Below, one piece after another: positions 1 to 4,783 of a DNA stretch of 5,542 nucleotides; position 1 is the first letter of the stretch; every line of letters starts with the position of its first letter. The DNA is taken from the NCBI GenBank assembly GCA_028688175.1, contig JAQTYS010000182.1, forward strand, positions 1 to 5,542, written 5' to 3'. The position numbers and the translations under genes are program-made. The notes beneath the pieces are model-generated. The model was given only the letters and a program-made list of their open reading frames with translations. It was not told where the DNA came from and made no database searches. Source of the DNA: Methanothrix sp. (GTDB lineage: Archaea; Halobacteriota; Methanosarcinia; Methanotrichales; Methanotrichaceae).

Positions 1-418
1 CATGGCGAAAATGAGCCGCAAGCTCGCATGGCCTGGCCCGCAGGCGGCAGCCACGAGCCCGCCCGAGGCAACGACGCGATGCGGGCGATGGGCTGACGGG
101 CGCGGCTGCCGGTGGCCCCGCAAGAATCGCCAAGCCGGTCTTTGTGCGTCCTTTGTGTCTTCGTGCCTTTGTGATTGGCCAGTTGCCACTTGTTTATAAT
201 TATCGGCTAAAAATAACCGCAAGTCGTCATCGTTTCCAAAAATCCCGCCCCCCGAAAAGCCGCCCAGCCGGTGACCTGCTCCACCAGGCACGATCGCTTG
301 CCAGGCAAGCTAGCCCGCCCGGACGACATCGCCGCAATCCCGGACGGCCCGGCCCGCGTGCGCGTCCACGAGCAGCAACCGGGACCCGAGCGACGCAAAA
401 GCACGGCCATGCGACAAT
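1..418 (+). repeat. Copy A of the ~420-bp GC-rich intergenic repeat (left end cut by window)
   Basis: This copy aligns along its length with 1164-1609 and 2284-2720 in the same orientation. Landmarks in order are: a degenerate 35-bp GC-rich box (about 5-39); hairpin arms CGGCAGCC (45-52) and GGCTGCCG (104-111); four CTTTGTG-like heptamers starting at 140, 151, 159 and 167; an AT-rich block (191-221); a hairpin (284-305); the second 35-bp box (321-355); and a tail with ACCCGAGCG (384-392). Open frames here shift or break in the other copies, so I read it as noncoding. No gene is seen in 1-580; 420-580 is unique spacer. Confidence 0.85.
284..355 (+). repeat. Boundary module, right end of copy A
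   Basis: Stem arms CCAGGCA (284-290) and TGCCAGG (299-305) enclose an 8-nt loop, CGATCGCT; 6 of 7 pairs form. The GC-rich box begins 37 nt after the hairpin start, at 321, with GGACGACATCGCCGCAA. The module sits on the cassette side of copy A, about 225 bp before the DUF4258 gene. Confidence 0.7.
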
Positions 419-537
419 TAGGCGCCGCCATCATCAGCAGCAAGCCTGAATTACAATGCCGCCATCAATGTTCCCTCACCTATGATTGTCGTGTGGAGGA
501 CGAAATAGAAGCTCAATGGATTTCCGGATCGAGAAAG

Positions 538-545
538 GTTTATGG
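538..545 (+). promoter_or_regulatory. Possible TATA-like box for the DUF4258/YgiT operon
   Basis: GTTTATGG preceded by a purine-rich GAGAAAG lies about 36 nt before the ATG at 581. This fits an archaeal TATA/BRE with a short leader. The match to consensus is only partial. Confidence 0.25.
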
Positions 546-580
546 GATAAGGAAGCATCCAGGTTAATGATGGCCTGGCT

Positions 581-865
581 ATGATCAGCGAAAAAATCAC
601 CTATCGCCTTCACGCTGTGAAGCGGATGTTCGAGCGAAAAATCAACGAAAAAGAAGTCAGGTACGCGCTGGAGACTGGAGAGGTGATTGAAGATTATCCA
701 GACGACACACCTTACCCGAGCTGCCTCATCCTGTCATGTTACAGAGGTCGCCTCATTCATATCGTGGCAGCAAACAATAGTCTTGAGGATGAGATAATAA
801 TAATCACAGTTTATGAGCCCGATCCTTCAGAATGGGACGGGGAATGCAGGAAGAGGATTCAATGA
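581..865 (+). CDS. DUF4258 domain protein, probable toxin of a TA pair
   Basis: This 94-aa soluble protein has the look of DUF4258: an N-terminal YRLHAVKRMFERKI segment, a helix EKEVRYALETGEVIEDYPDD, then YPSCLILSCYRGRLIHIVAA and a C-terminal strand IIIITVYEPDPSEW. In this family the conserved H-A-x-x-R-M-x-x-R region and the VxxYEPD end are typical. Proteins of this type often precede a YgiT/MqsA-like zinc-finger partner, as here, where the stop overlaps the next start (ATGA, 862-865). I infer a toxin role, probably an RNase-like fold related to RelE/MqsR; catalytic activity is not shown by sequence. ATG 581 is the first start after an in-frame stop at 548. The upstream ribosome site is weak. 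The length is normal for the family. Confidence 0.8.
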   Translation: MISEKITYRLHAVKRMFERKINEKEVRYALETGEVIEDYPDDTPYPSCLILSCYRGRLIHIVAANNSLEDEIIIITVYEPDPSEWDGECRKRIQ

Positions 866-1089
866 AGTGCGTTATCTGCAAAAAAGCATTCACTAAGCCT
901 GGAACAACCTCAATTACCCTTGAGCGAGGATGCCTCACAATGGTAGTTAAATGTGTGCCCGCTCAAGTCTGCCCCAACTGTGGTGAGGCGTATATCAGTG
1001 AAGAGGTTACAGCCAAGCTGCTAAAGGATGCTGAGGAACGAGTAAGAACAGGAGCACAGGTTGAGATCTGTAATTATGTTGCAGCCTAA
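862..1089 (+). CDS. YgiT-type zinc-finger protein (MqsA-like), probable antitoxin
   Basis: This is 75 aa from ATG 862. The start was chosen because GAGG lies 6 nt upstream, the ATGA overlap couples it to the DUF4258 gene, and the protein then begins MKCVIC like its family. A longer form from 832 would add 10 residues inside the upstream gene. Cys3-x-x-Cys6 and Cys37-x-x-Cys40-Gly form the two halves of one zinc site, as in the N-terminal domain of MqsA/YgiT. Residues 45-65 are a predicted helix (SEEVTAKLLKDAEERV). There is no C-terminal helix-turn-helix like that of full MqsA, so DNA binding is doubtful. The role as antitoxin to the DUF4258 protein is inferred from gene order. The stop is about 75 bp from where copy B similarity begins. 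Confidence 0.8.
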   Translation: MKCVICKKAFTKPGTTSITLERGCLTMVVKCVPAQVCPNCGEAYISEEVTAKLLKDAEERVRTGAQVEICNYVAA

Positions 1090-1163
1090 GCTACGATTAC
1101 TTGAATAATTGTGCGCCAACAATGCTTTCTCTTGGATTTCAGGCCAATTCGTTCTCCATCTCA

Positions 1164-1609
1164 ACCGAGCAAATCTCTCGTCGGGAAATCCTGCCTGCCC
1201 TGACAACATCGCCGCAAACCCGGACGACCCGGCCCGCCGGCGGCAGCCACGAGCCTGCCCGAAGAAACGACGCGATGCGGGCGATGGGCTGACAGGGCGC
1301 GGCTGCCGGTGGCACTCGCAAGAATAGCCAAGCCGATCTTTGTGCGTCCTTTGTGAGCTTCGTGCGCTTTGTGGTTTTGGCCCGTTGCCACTTGGTTATA
1401 ATTATCCGCTAATAATAACCGCACGTCGCCATCGTTTCCAAGAGTCCAGAATCCGGAAAAGCCGCCCAGCCTGTGACCGGCTCCACCTGGCACGATCGCT
1501 TGTCAAGCAATCCAGCCCGCCCAGACGACATCGCCGCAAGTCCGGACGGCCCGGCCAGATGACCGCGGCCAAGACCGATAGCCGTGAAACCGAGCTATAA
1601 TGCGACACA
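1164..1609 (+). repeat. Copy B of the ~420-bp GC-rich intergenic repeat
   Basis: This copy is in the same orientation as A and C. It contains a left 35-bp box (1201-1235), CGGCAGCC (1241-1248) pairing with GGCTGCCG (1301-1308), heptamers starting at 1338, 1349, 1358 and 1367, an AT-rich block (about 1396-1422), a hairpin (1486-1507), a right box (1523-1556) and a tail AACCGAGC (1588-1595). Its left hairpin (1164-1185) is badly diverged, keeping only CCGA/TCGG. The right end stops about 7 bp from the hepT stop codon. The 1090-1615 interval holds no credible gene. Confidence 0.85.
1486..1556 (+). repeat. Boundary module, right end of copy B
   Basis: CCTGGCA (1486-1492), loop CGATCGCT, then TGTCAAG (1501-1507) form 6 of 7 pairs, one of them G-T. 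The 35-bp box starts at 1523, again 37 nt after the hairpin start, and its last base or two differ from the other copies (GGCCAG in place of GGCCCG). Confidence 0.65.
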
Positions 1610-1615
1610 AGCTAG

Positions 1616-1957
1616 CTATTTATCAATTATCTCTTGCAGAATCTCTTTGACCTTAGCTTTTAAAACCGGCATGTCAATCTCTGCGGTCTCCCAGACTTGC
1701 CTGAGATCAATTCCGAAGTACTGATGGACGAGAATGTTTCTCAATCCCACGATGTCGGCCCAAGGAATGTCAGGGTTCTGTTCTGTCAGCTCATCAGAGA
1801 GGTGATTTGAGGCTTCACCGATCACCTGGAGATGATGAATTATCCAGACTTGTGTTCGTTCGTCTTCGGCAAAGGCCTGATAACCAATGGAAACATACTT
1901 CTCAATCTTTTCTATGGCCTCGTTTATATCACGAAGACGCTCCTTGTCATCCCTCAA
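1616..1957 (-). CDS. hepT: HepT-like toxin (DUF86, HEPN RNase)
   Basis: This 113-aa, all-helical protein has the DUF86/HepT signature R73-N-I-L-V-H78-Q-Y80, i.e. the Rx4HxY motif of HEPN ribonucleases. In characterised MNT-HEPN systems the tyrosine is the residue AMPylated by MntA. Other family marks are the N-terminal RDINEAIEKIEKYV helix and WIIHHLQVIGEASNHLS (residues 38-54). Known relatives cleave RNA (tRNA or mRNA) when not neutralised. The start is TTG at 1957, overlapping the mntA stop as TTGA; no in-frame ATG fits, and translational coupling explains the weak start. All key residues are intact, so the toxin should be functional. The stop codon lies almost against repeat copy B. Confidence 0.92.
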   Translation of the reverse strand: MRDDKERLRDINEAIEKIEKYVSIGYQAFAEDERTQVWIIHHLQVIGEASNHLSDELTEQNPDIPWADIVGLRNILVHQYFGIDLRQVWETAEIDMPVLKAKVKEILQEIIDK

Positions 1958-2244
1958 AGGGGCACCGCCTCGCTCAAAACTCGCTCTCGAATTCTCTCTC
2001 GCAAGCCACGGTCGCTGACCACATCGACCTTTATTTTCAGGAAGGATTCAAGCTCCCGGATCATGGCGGATTGGTTTAGCAAGGTTGAGCCCGGAATAAA
2101 TTCTACCAGAATATCTACATCGCTCTTTGAGTCAGCCTCGCCTCTGGCAACAGAGCCAAAGATCCTGACATTACGAGCGCCGTGCTTTGCTGCAATCTTC
2201 AGAATTTCTTCCCTCTTTTTATTCCGGAGATCTTCAATAAGCAT
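1954..2244 (-). CDS. mntA: MntA-like antitoxin, minimal nucleotidyltransferase
   Basis: This 96-aa protein carries the minimal nucleotidyltransferase motif G30-S31-V-A-R-G followed by S41-D42-V-D44-I-L-V-E-F, with a third acidic residue at D74 in the strand KVDVV. These three Asp residues coordinate the metals in the family. Relatives act as antitoxins by transferring AMP to the HepT tyrosine. It is the first gene of the pair and hepT overlaps it by 4 nt. The ATG at 2244 has no clear Shine-Dalgarno; the leader is AT-rich (CGGCTAATAATAATTT) and may be very short. Only about 40 bp separate the start from repeat copy C, so the promoter or operator must lie in that gap or within the repeat. Confidence 0.92.
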   Translation of the reverse strand: MLIEDLRNKKREEILKIAAKHGARNVRIFGSVARGEADSKSDVDILVEFIPGSTLLNQSAMIRELESFLKIKVDVVSDRGLRERIRERVLSEAVPL

Positions 2245-2268
2245 AAATTATTATTAGCCGTTCAAGGA

Positions 2269-2284
2269 GATCAAAGCTTCGATC
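2269..2284. promoter_or_regulatory. 16-bp near-palindrome upstream of mntA, possible operator
   Basis: GATCAAAGCTTCGATC pairs with itself at 7 of 8 positions, centred on AAGCTT. It lies 25-40 bp before the mntA ATG and touches the first base of the copy C hairpin. An autoregulatory operator is one reading; a trace of repeat insertion is another. Confidence 0.35.
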
Positions 2285-2355
2285 CTGGCACGAGAGCTTA
2301 CCAGGCAAGCCAGCCCACCCTGACGACATCGCAGCAAACCCGGACGGCCCGGCCC
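2284..2355 (+). repeat. Boundary module, left end of copy C
   Basis: CCTGGCA (2284-2290), loop CGAGAGCT, TACCAGG (2299-2305): 6 of 7 pairs. The box TGACGACATCGCAGCAAACC starts at 2321. It shows that the same module occurs at the left as well as the right end of a repeat. Confidence 0.7.
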
Positions 2356-2604
2356 ACGGGCGGCAGCCACAAGCCCGCCCAAAGAAACGACGCGACGCGA
2401 GCGATGGGCTAGCCGGGCGCGGCTGTCGGTGGCTCCGCAAGCATCGCCAAACCGGTCTTTGTGCGTCCTTTGTGAGCTTGGTGCGCTTTGTGGTTTGGTC
2501 CGTTGCTGCTCCGATATAATTATCAGCTAATAATATCCGCAAGTCACCTTCGTTTCCAAGAATCCAGCCCCCCGGAAAAGTCGCCCAGCCGGTGATCGGC
2601 TCCA

Positions 2605-2676
2605 CCTAGCACGAGCGCTTGCTAGGCAATCGATACCGCCCGAACGACATCGCAGCAAGCCCGGATGGCCTGGCCC
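2605..2676 (+). repeat. Boundary module, right end of copy C
   Basis: This has the best hairpin of the set: CCTAGCA (2605-2611), loop CGAGCGCT, TGCTAGG (2620-2626), with all 7 pairs formed. Relative to the CCTGGCA arms elsewhere, the G to A change is matched by C to T on the other arm. The box starts at 2642. Confidence 0.75.
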
Positions 2677-2749
2677 ACGGGTAGGGGCCAAAAGCATCAG
2701 CAGGAACCCGAGCGGCACAGAACGCTGCCTTTCGGCTTCCGGGCGCTCC

Positions 2750-2986
2750 TCAAGTAGATCGCAAAAGAAAATCCAAGCGTTTAACACTTACATCAACAGA
2801 TGCCGCCGTGGTAGTTGGTTCAGGGATACTGAGACGTTCTGCCTTCAACCCATCCAGGTGAAATTCTATTGCCTCTTTCATCAATTCCAGCGTTTCTTTT
2901 TTCGTTGAACCTGTGGCTATGACACCTGGCAAATCCGGGCAATAAGCGGCGTAATTATTTTCAGCCCTTTCAATGATAACAAATTT
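2750..2986 (-). CDS. hicB: HicB-like antitoxin with lost or damaged start (probable pseudogene)
   Basis: The frame reads K-F-V-I-I-E-R-A-E-N-N-Y-A-A-Y-C-P-D-L-P-G-V, then a helix KKETLELMKEAIEFHLDGL and IPEPTT. This is the HicB partial RNase H-like fold, whose usual opening is MK-x-V-I-E ... Y-x-A-x-x-P-D-L-P-G. Directly before the Lys codon is an in-frame TAA (2987-2989) where ATG would be expected, although GGAG (2994-2997) survives just upstream. The only usual in-frame start left near the front is TTG 2932, which would remove the first beta strands. The C-terminus runs past the usual V-D-V end by about 11 residues. No hicA is found on either side. HicB normally blocks the HicA mRNA interferase and binds the operator. 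Here it is probably a relic, or is translated from a rare start; a base error in the A-run 2984-2988 is also possible. Confidence 0.65.
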   Translation of the reverse strand, partial: KFVIIERAENNYAAYCPDLPGVIATGSTKKETLELMKEAIEFHLDGLKAERLSIPEPTTTAASVDVSVKRLDFLLRST

Positions 2987-3005
2987 TTATAAACTCCAGT
3001 AGTAA

Positions 3006-3019
3006 TCTAAAAATTAGTT
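3006..3019 (-). terminator. Possible T-rich terminator after the caspase-like gene
   Basis: On the minus strand AACTAATTTTTAGA follows the stop by about 25 nt and carries a run of five T, which can be enough for archaeal termination. The same AT-rich stretch could equally be a TATA-like element for hicB. Confidence 0.3.
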
Positions 3020-3044
3020 AGACTTCAAGCCAATCATCATATCA

Positions 3045-4238
3045 TCAAAGCTTTCTCTTTTCCAGATAAACGCTTTGGGTTATTTGGATCTTTGAATACT
3101 TGCCCCCAATTATAAGGTTTGTACTGTATTCGACGGCATCTAGAATGTCATGAAATCCTTTTCTTATGAGGTTGCCAGATGGATCATGAATGGTTATGTG
3201 GGAATTTTCGTGGATCATAAAATAGGCAATAATTTGCATATTATCAGATCCATGTGCTACAAGCACGGCCCCTGTATCTGGATCAGGCGACCTGCCTGCT
3301 GAACTTATTATGGATATCGCATCTGCAACTCTATTGATGGGATTGGCTGAGGATTCGCATAAGACTGTGAAGAATTGAACTGCAGAAGGGTCTCCATAAG
3401 CAGAGCTTGCTGTATCAGTCCACCCTGTGTAGCATCCAACACCTCTCTCGAGGAAGGATTTTATCATATCATCTTGGGCAAGAGGGTTCGCACTTTGACA
3501 TACAAGGAGGTGGAAGAGGCTGTTAGGAAAATGTTTGTTGTTCATATACTGCTGGACAAATAGATTGTTGAACGCATAGGCATATGCAAATCCTTGTGGA
3601 AGGACGTTTGTACTAACCGTGAAAACTCCTATGCCATTGTATCCGCTAGCAGGCGGGAAGCTTGAGAAGAAGGGCCTGACCATAATATGCAGCTTATCGT
3701 CCCCCGCGACATTTATCATGCCACCATGCGATCGAATAAATACCACGCCGTATTCGTTGTCATCAAATCTCGTGAAAAACTGCAAATTAGCGTTATCACT
3801 TTTGATGTAATCCACACTGTAACCAGCCGCCTTTAGAAGGCTGAAAATACTATCTGGGGTTGAGGCAGGTGGCCAATCGTCCCGCAAAGTATCTATTACT
3901 GCCGCCTTTTTGGATACCGGATGTGGATCATCAACATCAGTCGAGGATTTGACATCCTTATAAAAATCTTTCCGGTCGTTGTTCGCAGAGGCTCCGTACG
4001 TCTTATCTCTGCCTAAAAGTATCGTTACCTGGGTCTTATCCTTAAATTTCACAGTGATATCCGTGTTTCCGTATGCGCTAACCTCTTCGACCTCGTTTTG
4101 TCCTTCCAGCCAGCTTTTCAGGTCCACAGACTGGTCCCTTAAGTCAAAACCTTTAGCCTGGTAGGTAGTCAATTTTTTATAGGCTCCTTTGACAATGCTG
4201 TCCTTCTTATTAGGCTCTATTTCTTTGATTTCGCTCAT
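3045..4238 (-). CDS. Caspase-like (clan CD) cysteine peptidase homologue
   Basis: This 397-aa protein has no signal peptide or membrane helix and is probably cytoplasmic. The clan CD core is visible at 111-290. A first strand AAVIDTL (112-118) is followed by a helix and AGYSVDYI, then strand YGVVFIRS ending in the catalytic-type H171-G-G. Next comes strand FHLLVC with C247-Q-S-A, then helix DDMIKSFLERGVGCYTGWTD (256-275), which resembles the post-Cys segment of gingipain and CHAT proteins. The His/Cys dyad and its strand contexts are intact, so peptidase activity is plausible. Residues 1-100 form a lysine-rich alpha/beta region I cannot name. Residues 340-397 are a small beta-rich tail that might bind a regulator or substrate. 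The gene is monocistronic and AT-richer than iscSU, which suggests acquisition. The exact family (C25, CHAT or another) and substrate are not determinable here. Confidence 0.7.
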   Translation of the reverse strand: MSEIKEIEPNKKDSIVKGAYKKLTTYQAKGFDLRDQSVDLKSWLEGQNEVEEVSAYGNTDITVKFKDKTQVTILLGRDKTYGASANNDRKDFYKDVKSSTDVDDPHPVSKKAAVIDTLRDDWPPASTPDSIFSLLKAAGYSVDYIKSDNANLQFFTRFDDNEYGVVFIRSHGGMINVAGDDKLHIMVRPFFSSFPPASGYNGIGVFTVSTNVLPQGFAYAYAFNNLFVQQYMNNKHFPNSLFHLLVCQSANPLAQDDMIKSFLERGVGCYTGWTDTASSAYGDPSAVQFFTVLCESSANPINRVADAISIISSAGRSPDPDTGAVLVAHGSDNMQIIAYFMIHENSHITIHDPSGNLIRKGFHDILDAVEYSTNLIIGGKYSKIQITQSVYLEKRKL

Positions 4239-4295
4239 CTCAGGATCAACTCCACAGACTTATATCTGTAACAATTAATCATGTTTTATTGATGG

Positions 4296-4309
4296 ATAAA
4301 TATTTCGCT
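4296..4309 (-). promoter_or_regulatory. TATA/BRE-like promoter of the caspase-like gene
   Basis: On the minus strand AGCGAAATATTTAT combines a purine-rich BRE-like GCGAAA with an A/T box, 58-71 nt before the ATG at 4238. It lies in the short gap after iscU, so the peptidase-like gene is likely transcribed separately. A weak ribosome site GGAG precedes the ATG. Confidence 0.4.
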
Positions 4310-4314
4310 AATAC

Positions 4315-4767
4315 TCACGTCCCGCAGCTCTCCCCCTCCTCGCCCTCGTGGCTCGCCTCCCCGGCTTCTGCCTCTTCTGGCTTAATCTTACCGATCTTCA
4401 CCCAGTAGTTCTTGATGGCCGCATGCAGCGCATCAGCTCCCAGGTTGGAGCAGTGCATCTTCTGGGGCGGCAGGCCCCCCAGCTGGTCTGCCACATCCTT
4501 ACGAGAGATCTTCAGGGCCTCATCCAGGGTCTTGCCCTTGGCCATCTCGGTGACCATGCTGGAGACGGCTATAGCCGAGCCGCAGCCGAAGGTTCTGAAT
4601 TTGATATCGTCTATTTTGTCTTCCTTGACGGTGATGAATATCTCCATTAGATCGCCGCAGACGGGATTGCCCACTTTGCCGTATCCATCCGAATTCTCGA
4701 TCACCCCCACATTCCTGGGATTCATGAAGTGTTCCATAACTTCCTTGGAGTAGCCAATCTGTGCCAT
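4315..4767 (-). CDS. iscU: IscU/NifU-N type Fe-S cluster scaffold protein
   Basis: This 150-aa scaffold is where Fe-S clusters are built before transfer to apoproteins. It shows the family order: YSKEVMEHFMNPRNVG at the N-terminus, G-N-P-V-C37-G-D39, the F-G-C62-G-S-A-I-A-V-S-S segment, and L-P-P-Q-K-M-H-C106-S. Cys37, Cys62 and Cys106, with Asp39, are the known cluster-binding and exchange residues. L-P-P-x-K is the site used by the HscA chaperone in bacteria, although no hsc genes are seen here. An acidic tail (130-147) ending in C148-G-T is an unusual extra. I chose ATG 4767 because GGTGAT sits 7 nt upstream; the longer GTG start at 4779 lies inside that ribosome site. It follows iscS by 16 bp and is surely in the same operon. 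Confidence 0.95.
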   Translation of the reverse strand: MAQIGYSKEVMEHFMNPRNVGVIENSDGYGKVGNPVCGDLMEIFITVKEDKIDDIKFRTFGCGSAIAVSSMVTEMAKGKTLDEALKISRKDVADQLGGLPPQKMHCSNLGADALHAAIKNYWVKIGKIKPEEAEAGEASHEGEEGESCGT

Positions 4768-4774
4768 TTCGTGT

Positions 4775-4780
4775 ATCACC
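4775..4780 (-). promoter_or_regulatory. Ribosome binding site of iscU that decides its start
   Basis: On the minus strand GGTGAT matches the anti-Shine-Dalgarno 3' end of 16S rRNA and is spaced 7 nt from ATG 4767. The competing GTG start (4779) would use bases of this very site. Confidence 0.7.
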
Positions 4781-4783
4781 TGT

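Larger units (their letters stand above)
2284..2720 (+). repeat. Copy C of the ~420-bp GC-rich intergenic repeat
   Basis: This is the most complete copy, with recognisable boundary modules at both ends (boxes 2321-2355 and 2642-2676). The inner arms are CGGCAGCC (2361-2368) and GGCTGTCG (2421-2428, one G-T pair). Heptamers start at 2457, 2468, 2477 and 2486. The AT-rich block lies at about 2513-2540 and the tail ACCCGAGCG at 2706-2714. The heptamer tract is 1119 bp from that of copy B, which is itself 1198 bp from that of copy A. The 2245-2749 interval holds this repeat and no convincing gene. Confidence 0.85.

Noticed and set aside
2..567. Several 65-101 aa open frames in copy A and its spacer
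   Set aside because: They are Arg/Pro-rich translations of GC-rich repeat, mutually overlapping, and not maintained between copies.
1161..1493. 110-aa minus-strand open frame across copy B, containing a HKAHEAHKG stretch
   Set aside because: The His/Lys-rich stretch is just the reverse of the CTTTGTG tract, and the equivalent frame in copies A and C is broken or shifted by indels. This points to noncoding repeat.
2234..2605. 123-aa minus-strand open frame across copy C and the mntA leader
   Set aside because: It shares only part of its frame with the copy B reading, overlaps the mntA start, and has no family resemblance.
1..2720. CRISPR array
   Set aside because: The repeats are hundreds of bases long, diverged, and separated by genes, not short identical repeats with short spacers.
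1..2720. Classical integron or insertion sequence
   Set aside because: No integrase or transposase frame is present, the repeat ends are direct copies instead of terminal inverted repeats, and no typical attC core sites or target duplications could be made out.
4348..4753. Plus-strand open frames opposite iscU
   Set aside because: They are antisense shadows of a strongly conserved gene and resemble no family.
4767..4779. GTG start for iscU four codons upstream of ATG
   Set aside because: It falls inside the GGTGAT ribosome binding site that serves the ATG, and the extra residues are not part of the family's usual N-terminus.
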